This document shows positions 44,400 to 55,350 of a stretch of DNA of 64,000 nt, piece after piece. The stretch comes from Cycas panzhihuaensis (taxonomy: Eukaryota > Cycadophyta), in assembly GCA_023213395.1 (NCBI GenBank), contig CM041465.1, positions 126,301,741-126,365,740 on the forward strand, given 5' to 3'. Each line of letters begins with the position of its first letter. Positions within the stretch are counted from its first letter, which is position 1. The position numbers were made by a program, and so were the translations under genes. The notes below the pieces were generated by a model. That model saw only the letters and a list, made by a program, of their open reading frames with translations, was not told the DNA's origin and did not search any database.

Positions 44400-47120
44400 T
44401 TGTTTGGCAAAAGGGCGTTCACGGAACCACTCTCATTAAATCCGTCATGGGCAATTTAAAATATCCCCGAAGGGTCGAACACCACGGCTCCCATTTGGTG
44501 AGCCATGGGCGACCCGAAGGAGGTTGTAATCCGTCAGCGTCGAGGACTACAACATCGGCAAGGCGGTTTTGCCCCAAGGTGGCGGAATCGCGGCGGTCAG
44601 AGAGGGTCTTCGCTCTGGTCATACCCTTGGCATCGCCGAGGCAGGTTCAGCGAATACCAAGCTCTTGCATAACACGCAAGGGCATGGCATTGAGAAGGCC
44701 GTTGTCGACCATGGTTCTTGGAGGTACAATCAGGCGTGCTCGATCGTGATGGTGAATGGGAAGTTCCAGCGTTCAGTTCACCGTGGGAGGAAGATCGCTT
44801 AGGATCGAAGGAAATAGTGGGTCGCCACCTTGGGCGGCGTGGCGTGGATGGCGCATCTCCGGTCTAAAGCTTCCGGAGGAGGGCGGGTTGCTCGGGACAA
44901 CTCCTCAGGCGTCCATCGAGGACATTCTGCGGCGAGTATGGAGCTCGTCCACGACGGAGAAGGGTTTACCCTTCCGGTGGGTTAGGTAAGTGCCCTTGAA
45001 GTCGTAACGACCGGCGCCGGGGAATAGCCTTAGGAAAAGAGGATTTCGGGAGGAAGGGTCTCGGAAGGGGATCGGAAGGAGCGGAAGAGCTGGCGGCTCA
45101 TGCTTCCTTGCAGTTTGAGATCGCGTAAGGCGAAGTCGGGTTGCTTCAAGCATGAATCACCTTCTTCCCCTGATAGGAATTCGTGAAGGCGGACAGTCTG
45201 TTGAGGCCAGGAGAGAGCGAGAAGAGGAAGAAGAGTTCGCGCCCTTCCCTTTGTCGCGGGAAGAGGCGGGGATCGAGATGATCTTCCTCGGTTCTGATTG
45301 TTCTTGGTTTGGGGGTTGCGATCACGTTCCCATGTTTGAGGAACGGATCCTTGTGAGCAGGTTGGTCTAGATTAGGCCTTGAGGCGTTTGGGAGAGGAAT
45401 CGCGTCGAGGGGCATCCCTTGGATCTTTGGGCCCTGGCGTGAATCGTCATGGAAAGCGATCCCCATGAATGGAACACCACTTCTTCTCAGCGAGGGTCGG
45501 ACCTTCTCGCTTGGGAGGGCTGGCGTTCCATTCACAGGAAGAGGAGCTTGGGTGGTTTGTTGGACTTGTTTGTTTGAAGTAGGAGGCGAAGGACCTTGGA
45601 AGCTTGAGCTCCTTCATAATGCGCTCGAGCAGGCGTATAGGTGAGTGAGGGATCTAGGTCCTCTCGGTGGGATGAGAGAAGGCGCGTCGGTGAGAAGGTT
45701 TAGTGTCTTTGGTGGGGGTGGTGCCTCACGGCGTTGTGAGGGCTTAAGAGGTTTCTTGAGACCGGCTTGGATCTCGATAGCCTCCAGCATGAGCACTTGG
45801 CGATCGGCGGAATCCTGCGTGGTCGCCCCATCTTGAGGACTTCCACGTGGACTTGGGATGAAGTGCATTGACAACAGGTCAGCTTGACTCCTCGGGCAAA
45901 ATCGCCTTGGTGGAGTGAAGCGAGATCGTGGAATCGCGCACAAAGTCACGATTCATCTCATCGTGACCTTGTTTGGCGAGAGAAGGGACTTCATCCAGCT
46001 CTCGAATAGGCGACTACATCAAAATAATTGATGAACTCGTCCACGAATTCTTTGGAATGAATAGGCGAGTGGGCGGAGGGCGATAAAACCATTTAAGGCG
46101 TCACCCTGAGGATCGAGGAAAGAGTTTCATCAAAATATGGTCGTAAGCCGATGTCGATGCATGCCATAGAAACTACGGACATGCTCATGGGTCTTATGAC
46201 AGTCCCATCGAATCTAGGAACTTCGGGAGGATGAGGCGGCAAGTTGGTTCCAGCGCCTCAGCCCAGAGAGGGTTGACTAAAGTCCACGAAGGCGCCCTTG
46301 CACTGAGCAAGTAGGATCAGCGAACATCAGTAGGTGGCGCCTTGAGGAGGCGGATGGGGTGGGACACCCATCCCTCCTTGAGGAACCACCCTTGGCGACG
46401 AGGCGGGGAAAAAGGCGCCTTGGAAGGAGTCGATTCCCTTGCGAGGCACAACGGATGGGCTTGCATTAGATGGCGGACAAGAGGATGCGGGCAGGGTTAC
46501 GCCCATGCAGCCACACAGTAGGTGGGGCCATTCCGTATGGGTGTGGCGGATCCACCATAAGCAGGAAGGCGGCTTCCCACCACCTTTGAGGTTGAGAAGT
46601 ATACCACAGGGAGCGTAGAAAGAAGCACCAGCCTTGGGTTGGAAGATCGTGGGAGCAGATCCCACTGTTGGCGGAAGGCTAGCGGGCCCAGGCCTCTTGG
46701 GAGGCGGCATGTGCCGGATTGGGAGGCGGCACGTTAGTTGGATCGGGAGCAGGTATGCTAACCCCGGTTGAGGGACGGACACAGTGAGAAGGCCTTAAGG
46801 CATTAGGGCCTTGATAAGGGATGGAAGGTGCCACCGTGTCCCCATTGCGGAAAGCAGAATGGGGCGTGCGGCGTGGCGCGAAAGGGTTTGTTGTCACGGA
46901 AAGGCGGGCGAGGATGAGCGTGAGGGGAAGAGCGAGGAGGAAGAGGCTCCCTGCAGCGGGACACCCTCAAGCCATTCGGGACGTGGTTGAGAGCATCTTG
47001 CAGGCGGCATCGTCGAAACCTCGAAGCACGCGTCAGGAGGAGTCCCACATACCCGTAAGAGGTGATCGGGACCTCGAACAAGGCATGTCCATCCGAAGGT
47101 TCCTCATAAAAATCGCCCAA
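44400..47120 (-). pseudogene. gypsy gag-like remnant
   Basis: A Pro-rich N-terminal stretch (46782-46327, for example PPPKRPGPASLPP) is followed at about 46230-46000 by PPEVPRFDG and, after a stop, SPIHSKEFVDEFINYFD. The last piece matches the retrotransposon gag core (SIxSFxEFxxxFIxxF) and PRFDG the conserved start of that domain. Between them GDALN-like text appears in another frame. Further 3' the sequence is Arg/Ser/Pro-rich without a readable CCHC knuckle. Many overlapping frames of 60-150 codons on both strands are shadows of the high GC content. Assignment is by pattern only. Confidence 0.45.
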
Positions 47121-47399
47121 CTGCGTGGCAATCTCGGGAGCGGATCCCTCTGGCGTGGGTAGAAGGATGGGAGCACAAGAAGGGTGTTGATCGATCGGGT
47201 AGTAAAGGTCGTCACCCTCTTGGGTGGACTCGGGAATGACGAAGGAAGAGCTTGGGTTTCCATGGCAAGGCGTGGTGAGTCAATCGGAAGAGTACCCTTC
47301 CATAGTCGGATCGAGGATGAAGCGAGGCAAGAGCTATACTCGGGGTCTTATGACAAAGGGGTGAGCCATATGACGGAGAAAGCAGGCGCATGCAAGGTC

Positions 47400-49984
47400 G
47401 GCCAAGCGATGTCGAGAAAAGAGAAGGAATGGTATAACACGCAGCGTTGGGGGCGCCCAGCGTGGAGGTCAAACGGTATAGAAAGGATCACACGAGTAGC
47501 GAAACCAGCAGAAGAGCGAGACTAGCTCCCTTCTTGGCGGTCCCAGTATGGTATGATGGGCCTGCTGCTGGGATACTTTGGTGATGGCCGATAGGCGCGG
47601 GAGAGATGGTGACGAAAGCGGTGGGAAGTGGAACCTACAAGGCAAGCAACTACCTTGCAGGCGCCCGTGTCTTGGCCGGGCCTTGAGTTCGGATGCGCAA
47701 TGGGTATGGCTACTCTTGGGTGACCCTTCACCACCTTGGATAAAGAGGCGAAGGTCGTAAGAAGGCGAGTTGGCGGCAGGACCCTCCACCCTTGGGTGGC
47801 CGAAGGGAGAGAGAAGGGACTGGAGGGATGGGCCAAAGCAACCCTACACAACCTAGCAGGGGACACGAGCAGCAGCGGGAGGCGAGGTGCTCGTCTTGGT
47901 TAGGGAAGAAGGAAAAGTAGGGATCGAGAAGGCTCCCTCTGACCTTTCCCTACGGACGATGAGGGGTGCATGCAAATGAGAGTAAATCGTAACAAATAAA
48001 CACAAGGTAATTTTCCTTTTAATCTTCAATGTCTTAATTACTAAGGAAGAAAAAGGAAAAGAACAAATGCATAAGAGGAGGAAATGTGTACGGGCCAAGG
48101 GCGTGCGAGGTGATGTAGCCGCGAGGGTATAGCTCACATAGCGTCTGGGATGTGAGGCGTGGTGGCGGGTGGCGAGGGGCTTCCTTACCTTCCCGGAAAA
48201 TAAGTGCAATGAAAGAAAGAAGGAAGCTAACTAGGAAATGAGATAGCGTAAGTTGTAACACATGCGAGAGGCGCTCATAGGTAGAAATCAGGTAGCGTTC
48301 TCAAGTGCGTCTCAAATACACCTGGCGACAAAGATCTTCCTCCTCCTCCAGGAGGGTACTAACATACAGCATAGGTCTAACAATATATATATATCAACAT
48401 AAATCGAATCCAAATAGGCATGCATCAATGTTAGTCAGCGAGGAGGAAATCGAGGGAAAAATACTCTAAATAAAGTGGGACAACAAGGTAAGCCTCGGGT
48501 GGCCTACAGCATAAATGGTGCCCAAACCTCTCCCAGAGCCACGGGCAGCGAGGAGAAAGTCAAGACTCAAGGCTAGAAAATAGTAGCAAAAGGGGCAAGA
48601 AGACCCAAAGACACCCAGAGGCAAGGATGCTACAGGAGCAAATAGGGTGCTTAGGAGCAAAAAAACAAAACCACGAATGGTAGTTGAGAACTACGAATGA
48701 TTCCCAAACACAGAGGGGTCCCAAATCAGTGGCAACTCGTGGCAATGGTTTGGCGACCTGAATCTCTAAACCCTTGTTTAGATGGCCAAAAGCAACATGA
48801 GGCGAGAGGAAGCTTTGGAGGCTTGGAGCCACCCGGGAGGCGTGGAAGGTGTCTGGAATCACCCGGCTCCTCTCCCAAAGCCTATGCAACCCCTCACTTG
48901 TTGCTTTGGGCGTGAGCGGGCAAGAGACAAGAGAAAGTGGGACGGCGGTCCTCCTGAGGAAAGAGGATCAAACTTCAAGCAACAAACATGAACAAATGGT
49001 GGGCAAGAATATTGCAAAGAACTTAACAAAAGTAAAGAGTACAGGAGGAAGGGCAAGGGGCTTGCCTCGTGAGACAATGAAGGAGGGCTGGGAAAAGCGG
49101 ATGCAGGCGAGCGGTTTGAGGCCACTGCTACAGTATGATGGAGAACACACCGCAAGCGTGGGGCTCATGGTGCTGGATAGAGGCCGGTGGGCAAGCAGCA
49201 AGGAGCCCTCTCCAAGGCGGAGGGGTTGAGAGAATGTCTCAGCCGAGAAGGAGGCTGGTATTTGTATGAAAGTCTGGTCAGGTTGATGACTGAAGTGAGG
49301 AAGCGAGCGAGAGAGTTTTCTTGAGAGTCCCTTCCAAAGTGGTGAAAAATCCAAAAAGTCCCAAAGATGCTTAAGTACTAAAGCAAAACCCTAAAATGTG
49401 AATGGGGCACGGTGGAAGGGAAAAAGTAGCGAACCACGTGGCGGTTTCATGATAAATCTTGAAATTGCCACGGCGGATTCTAAAAACAAAGAGGCAGTCG
49501 TCTGCGGAAATTTTAGCGATGCAAGATCACGGTGATGCGAAGATTCTGGCAGTATGCACGGAGACACAAATGGGGCCCACAGTAGGTCCAGTGAGGGCAA
49601 GCAATGAAAGGCTAAATGACAACTAAAACACCCACAGGAGCAAACAAGCCAAGAAGCGGGCCCACGGGAGGCGAAATAGGCCCCAAATGAGGTGGCAAGC
49701 TAACCAAGCGGCGATGAGGCATCACACGGGTGGAGGTGGCGCAAACCCGGTGGGTCCGGAGAGAGGAGGCGGATCACGGGAATGTCGGTCACCAAGGTTC
49801 CACACTCGCTAAGAGTGTGCCTATAGTCGTCATAGGCTAAACATAGGTGTGGACGACGACCAGTATACAAAGTCATGCGCATGCAAATATGTGGCGGAAT
49901 CAGTACACAAAAGTGGCGATAATGCTAGAGACATACTGCACTTACGAGTCGGTGATTAGTATCCATTCCGGGCCAGGAAGCAGA
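47400..49984 (-). repeat. LTR/leader block of GC-rich gypsy element
   Basis: Reverse complement is collinear with about 7850-10370. No coding potential is recognised; the predicted frames (for example 48968-49354 and 48560-48889) are CT-strand artefacts. A GGGCGCC-containing stretch near 47448-47458 could be a decayed primer site, but this is uncertain. It is truncated at 49984 by the array. Confidence 0.55.
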
Positions 49985-50000
49985 GCATTTAAAAGGGCGA

Positions 50001-50360
50001 CCATAAACCTTATTATTTAGATCACAAGATAAAATGTAATAATTTAGAAGCCAAAATATAAATAAACCTTGCTATTAAGAAACTAAAATAAAGGAGACCT
50101 CAAAAGTAGAAGCCTTTAAAAAGGAAGTCACAAGATTAAAGTTATAAAGAAAGAAACATCGACTTACTAAGGAGAAGAAGAATAAAAAATATAAGGAGTA
50201 TGATAGTAATTGAAGAAGTGGTGTCACATTTGTGATAATAATTCATATTCTTGTAAAAAATGTGACCTAAATGAGAGGAATAATATGGTAAAGAGTAAAG
50301 TACATGGTGTTATATTTATGATATGTATAACCATAATATGAATAAACACTATTTTAATAT
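50001..50360 (+). pseudogene. gypsy gag C-terminal fragment with zinc knuckle, copy 1
   Basis: CHICDNNSYSCKKC at 50222-50263 has exact CX2CX4HX4C spacing, with the His replaced by Tyr (CAT to TAT). A second, more decayed knuckle (CYIYDMYNHN in copy 2; CVIFMICITI frame-shifted here) follows. The gag core upstream is missing because the array starts here. Confidence 0.55.
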
Positions 50361-51559
50361 ATGTAAAACAAACCAATACGGTACAAGTTATGGAAGAAGG
50401 AACAACTTAACCATGATGCAATATACTAATAAAGCAGGAAGGCATGTGAAAAAATAATAATGCATGAAGAGAGAGTAAAGGAAATGTACTAAACTAACTA
50501 AAATAATAGAGATAAAATTGATCTATCCTCATAGAAAATACCTATAGAGATCAAATATCACACCTAATAAGAAAATTTTGTTAAAATCTAAGAGGTCCAC
50601 TAGAGCATATATGCCTAAACTATTGAGAAAAGTATGTGCTAGGCCTATGCGGATACCCTTTATAAAGAAGAATATCTATCCTAACCCAGACTCTTAAATA
50701 TACCTAAAACACTAGACTCAATCTTAAAATATGAGAAGGGACTAACTAGAGTAAGAGGCCTAAAGGAGTTAAGACCACATGATCCATATGATCATTAGGT
50801 AGGTTCTTGGAAAATTATCAATAGCAGTGACTCATCTCACATAAGTTTGAGATAGGCCAACAGTACATGCATTTAACTCCAACTAGCATCAAGCTCTAAT
50901 AGGCAAAATAAAAAGAGGCCATTGCTCTCAATAAGATGCATAGAGTTCACTCAGTTGTTGAGGCCACACATATAAACGCATAGTGAGGGTAGATGCCCAC
51001 CATTAGGCCAATCAGAATATGAATCGTAAGACTCTTCTCACATAAGGCCAAAAGATCACCTCTCTCATCTAATGGTTAAATCTAGGTTCAAAGAAAGTGA
51101 TCTACCTTATTTGTAAAAGAATAAGTACTTTGAGATATTATGTATCTTGATGTATTTTGTATATGCAAGAAGATAATTTATATCTTCTTGTTGTTTAGGA
51201 GATTAAAGTCAAATTATTATTGTTGAACTAATTTCTAGGTGTGATGTTGATGTACTCTAAAGTAAATAAATGGCAATTCATTATTTTGAATCAAATAGGA
51301 AAACCAATGACAAAAAAGAGTTAAATTTAAGATTCGAAATGTTTATTAGATGAATAAAGAGCGTAGAAGTTATTTTCTTTCATTGCATTTGGGCGTTACT
51401 AATATTGACAACACAATGTAGATGATGCACTATAAGGGCGAATGATTCCCGGGATTACATACGCATTCATTTTAGTTTGTAGAAATGGTGGTTGAAAGGT
51501 TGGTTAGGAGAAAGAGGTTGGGTTGGGTGAAAGTTGAAGAAAGGTGGAAGATGGGGTGT

Positions 51560-53740
51560 TGTTTGAAGAAAACCTATTCTTTAAGGTCTCTATTGAGGAA
51601 AGTACTCTTCACATCTATTTGCTAAATACGCCAATTAAATTAGATTGCTAAGGACATAACCAAATGGAGTGTGATCACATTAGCTACCAGTGCAAAGGTC
51701 TTGTCATAATCAATCCCCTCTTATTATTTAAAACCACTTGCTATAAGGCGAGCTTTGCGAGTGTCATATTTTGTAAGGCCTTTTAGCAATTATGGGAGGA
51801 GGAACATCTATTAATAATTGTTATACCCATTAGGATTTAGTTGAATGCTAGTGGCTTCCACCTGAAGGTCATCAACTAAAATTAGAGGTAAAGTTATACT
51901 TTCTTGAGTTGTTGATGTAGATGCTATTGGAATCGATGAAGCGGTGGAGTGTACGAGGAGGCTAGTATTGGTGGCTCCACAATTTGTCCAAGAGTCACTT
52001 AAGATGCATGAACTTCTTCTACTGCTATAATATAAGGTTGAGGTGGAGGTAGGTCCTATGAATCTTCTATAAATATTATATCCCGTGTTGCGTAAACTTG
52101 GTTCCCAACCATGTCAAACACTTTATAGGCTTTCCAACCAAGTACATAATTAAGGAAGATGCATTTCAGACTCTTGTCATCAAGCTTGTGTTTGTTTTCC
52201 TTTGAAATATGTTTATATTCCATGCATCCAAAGATCTTCACGGGGGCTACCAATGGTTTCTGACATGACCAAACTTCTTCAAGTGTAATATTCCTAACTA
52301 CAATTCTGGGACTTATGTTGGTTAGATAAATAGTTATGGTTGTGGCATCAACCCAGGATCTAGTGGTAAGATTTGCAGCACTGAGCATTGCTTTTCCTTT
52401 ATTTATCAATGCCTAATTCATTCTTTTAACCACACCATTTGGTTGAGGTGTGTGGGGAGCTGAGAACTGATGTTGGATGCCATGTTCCTTGCCCAAATTG
52501 TTGGGCTGATTAGAAATATACTCGCCACCATTATCAGATCTAAGGAGCTTGATTATCATTCTACTTTTCTTTTCTATGGCAGCTTTGAACTCTTTGAATT
52601 TATTTAGGGTTTTATACTTATTTCTCAGGAGATAAACCTACATTTTCCTTGAGAAGTCATCTATGAATGTGATGAAATGCCAGCTTTTATTGAGTGGTTA
52701 GACAGGTACCAACAGCGAATTTCTGGGTGGACCATCTCTAACGGCGCTGAGGATCTCCATGCGTTCTTAGAAGGAAAATTTTCTCATTAGTGCTTTTCTA
52801 TTAGGCAAGCCTCACATATGTTGTTGTACCTCTTAATTTTATGTAAACCATGTACCATTTGGAGCTTAAACATGAGGTCCAAGCTTTGCATGTTTAAATG
52901 ACTTAGGCATTAATTCCATAGGTATACTTTGGAGCCATTTGAGATGATAATTTCCTTTTAATATGAGAATTCACCTGGTTCTTATATCTGAGGACTCTTC
53001 ATTAATGACTTCATTTACCTCATCAATTATAGCTGTGTTGGGAATTGAACAAGCTTCATTTTATGGAGTAGTTGTAAGGGGGATACCACCCAACCTATAT
53101 AGGCCACCATCTTCATATCTTATGGCCACAAGCTTGCACGTTGCATGATCTGCGATTCTACTAATGCCCTAGACAAAGAGGACATCTAAATTACATTTGT
53201 TTATTTCATTGATAGAAACAAGTTCATCTCCATTTAGTGCAAGGAATATATTATTGATGTGGTGCCTCATATTGGAGTCCTTCAAAGCTATTGGAGCCCT
53301 ACCAATTTTGGTCATTATCGTAAGCCAAATTATCCCCAAATGTGATAGTTTGAGTATCATTGGTGAGTCTCTTCTAACATTTTTTCTAATCCCATCATAT
53401 ATCTCCTTGCACGACTCGAAGCCATGCATCCTCATCAAGTTGTGCGAGAAGAAATTTGTAAAAATAGGTGATGGAAGGAGGAATGGTAATTGTGTAGGAG
53501 ATTAGTTGGGTATTATTTATTATTATGGTGGTTTGTTTAATTTTTGATAGTGAATTGTAGGTTATTTTGAGGTCTTTCTCCTTGGCGGTCTCGATTCAAA
53601 TTATGTTGGTAGAATTGGCCTTGTGGTTGGAATGATGACCCTTCTTATTGTTGAATAAGGCCTCTTTATTGGAAATATGGGCCTCCTTGTTACAAAATAA
53701 GACCTCGCTATTATGGAAACAGGGCTCTTTGTAGAAGGCA
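51560..53740 (-). pseudogene. copia fragment in array copy 1 (gag end, protease, integrase, RT start)
   Basis: Minus strand, 5' to 3': a Gln/Gly-rich gag tail (QQRGLI, QGGPYFQ and FQPQGQFYQHNLNRDRQGER, with CAA-to-TAA stops); a protease region with MRHHINNIFLALNGDELVS; then integrase WHFITFIDDFSRKM-stop-VYLL, LLRSDNGGEYISNQP and TPQPNGVVKRMN-stop-A. In the latter the catalytic Glu (usually GVAERMN) is Lys. The open stretch 52409-52056 has SWVDATTITIYLTNISPR, KIFGCMEYKHISKENKHKL and LDDKSLKCIFLNYVLGWKA. RT begins with KARLIASGFK, GIDYDKTFALVANVITLHLV and DVKSTFLNRDLKE and ends near HPIF (about 51560). The RT palm with YVDD, and RNase H, are absent. Confidence 0.85.
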
Positions 53741-54429
53741 CGATCCTCCTTAGTAATATCCTTGTCTCTATTAAGGGTAACTAGGACCTCTTTATTGATA
53801 TGAGGGTGGTCCTTATTAGTAGGTTAGGCCTAATCGTTGATAATAAGAGGTAGCTTATTAGAAGCGAGGCCCATATGATTGACTCAATTGATTTTACAAG
53901 AGTTGTGAATCAACTTGTCCTCACTTGCATTAACAGAAGTGTCTTTTTTTATCATAGTAGAGGCAACTGACATATGGTCTAACCTATTAATTCTTTTAAA
54001 GTTGTGCATATGGCTGGTATTGAGACTGCTGATGCCAATGAGTTAGACGGGAGGAGGAGGTGTTAATTGGTTATTACTTCTTTTAGGTTGGTTGTTGATA
54101 TGGCTCTTGGGATATGGTCAGAGAATCTAAGTGTTGAGTTAGATCTTGGTGTTGACTAAGCTGTTGAGTTGATCTATTGATAGTCTTACGCTTTTTTGAG
54201 TTATGGGCTGTAAAGGTAGGAGCGGGGTTAGATATACATGTCGCCCCAAGTCAGTCAGTTGAGTATATTCTCCTCTTATAACAAGAGTTCCTCGCAGGTT
54301 GTGAAGTCTATTTTGGAATAATTACCATTTAATTTGGAAACAAAGGAGTTATATTCTATAGGTAGGATGTCAATGATGCTAGAGATTAAATCATGGTTTG
54401 AAAGTGGTTCATTAAGGATTATAAGTTAG

Positions 54430-55350
54430 TTCCTAGTTATTTTGATTTTAATCAAGTGGTGTGCTTATTTGCCAAAAATGTATATTTTTATCAAAACGTT
54501 ATGAACTTAAAGAAGATAAGTCATGAAAATAAGATTAATTTTAGATTCACGTATTCATTATAGGGTGTACCCTATGCTTGGCACAAATAATTATACCCAA
54601 CTAAGACATGGGAGAATATTATGAAGTAATTTAAGGAGATATTGTAAAAGTTTTTAAGTAATGAGGTAGTGGAGTTATCTCTCAAGGAAATGAGATAAAG
54701 GCTAGTAGAATTACTTTTAATACGTATATGAAAAATAAATATTAAAGTTGTAAGTATTATGAATGGAGAAAAAATCATGGATTATAATAAGAGAAACTAT
54801 TTTATAAATGGGCTAAATTCTAAAGTAAGGGCCATAATGGTGATTCATTCCTTGAAATGCTTCCATTTCACACATGAGTTCGTATTACACTTTGAGAAAG
54901 AGATGGGCATTTAAAAGGGCAGCCATAAACCTTATTATTTAGATCACAAGATAAAATGTAATAATTTAGAAGCCAAAATATAAATAAACCTTGCTATTAA
55001 GAAACAAAAATAAAGGAGACCTCAAAAGTAGAAGCCTTTAAAAAGGAAGTCACAAGATTAAAGTTATAAAGAAAGAAACATCAGCTTACTAAGGAGAAGA
55101 AGAATAAAAAAATATAAGGGTAGCGATAGTAATTGAAGAAGTGGTGTCACATTTGTGATAATAATTCATATTCTAGTAAAAAATGTGACCTAAATGAGAG
55201 GAATAATATGGTAAAAGAGTAAAGTACATGGTGTTATATTTATGATATGTATAACCATAATATGAATAAACACTATTTTAATATATGTAAAACAAACCAA
55301 TACGGTACAAGTTATGGAAGAAGGAACAACTTAACCATGATGCAATATAC
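54430..55350 (+). pseudogene. gypsy gag across the copy 1 / copy 2 boundary
   Basis: GVPYAWHK, TWENIMK-stop-FKEIL, KFLSNEVVELSLKEMR, YNKRNYFINGLNSKVRAIMV and FVLHFEKEMG fit the Ty3/gypsy gag core (A..W...........W......F...F, then FxxGLxxxxRxxh ... ALxFEKE). It continues across position 54907 to the knuckle CHICDNNSYSSKKC (55145-55186) and WCYIYDMYNHNMNKHY. Order and spacing are those of one gag gene, so the true unit boundary may lie elsewhere and the array is simply permuted. Stops and His-to-Tyr in the knuckle show that it is dead. A minus frame at 54572-54778 is a shadow. Confidence 0.6.

Larger units (their letters stand above)
43668..49984 (-). mobile_element. GC-rich gypsy element, minus strand, 5' part
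   Basis: Minus strand order: LTR/leader block (49984 down to about 47400), then gag-like sequence (about 47100-44400), then unassigned sequence up to the gap. The LTR/leader is homologous to the left GC-rich block in inverted orientation. CpG is much commoner here than in the AT-rich elements. The upstream (49984) end is cut abruptly by the tandem array. Confidence 0.6.
49985..54906. repeat. array copy 1
   Basis: Begins abruptly at gcatttaaaagggcgacc inside a gypsy gag, next to unrelated GC-rich sequence. It carries two C-to-G substitution blocks (51491-51546 and 53485-53561) absent from the other copies. Non-coding stretch 50361-51559 shows no gene; it may be LTR-like (a TATAAATTATCTTC-type TATA on the minus strand near 51180). 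Confidence 0.9.

Noticed and set aside
46327-46782. Pro-rich 151-codon minus frame as a host gene
   Set aside because: Sits just upstream of a gag-core-like motif on the same strand inside a gypsy element, so a gag linker is more likely.
48859-49354. Several overlapping frames of 98-128 codons on both strands
   Set aside because: All lie in a block homologous to non-coding sequence at 7.9-10.4 kb. Long frames are expected by chance at this GC content.
54572-54778. 68-codon minus frame conserved in copies 1 and 2 (also 59491-59697)
   Set aside because: It is the complement of plus-strand gypsy gag. Its conservation reflects recent duplication, not selection.
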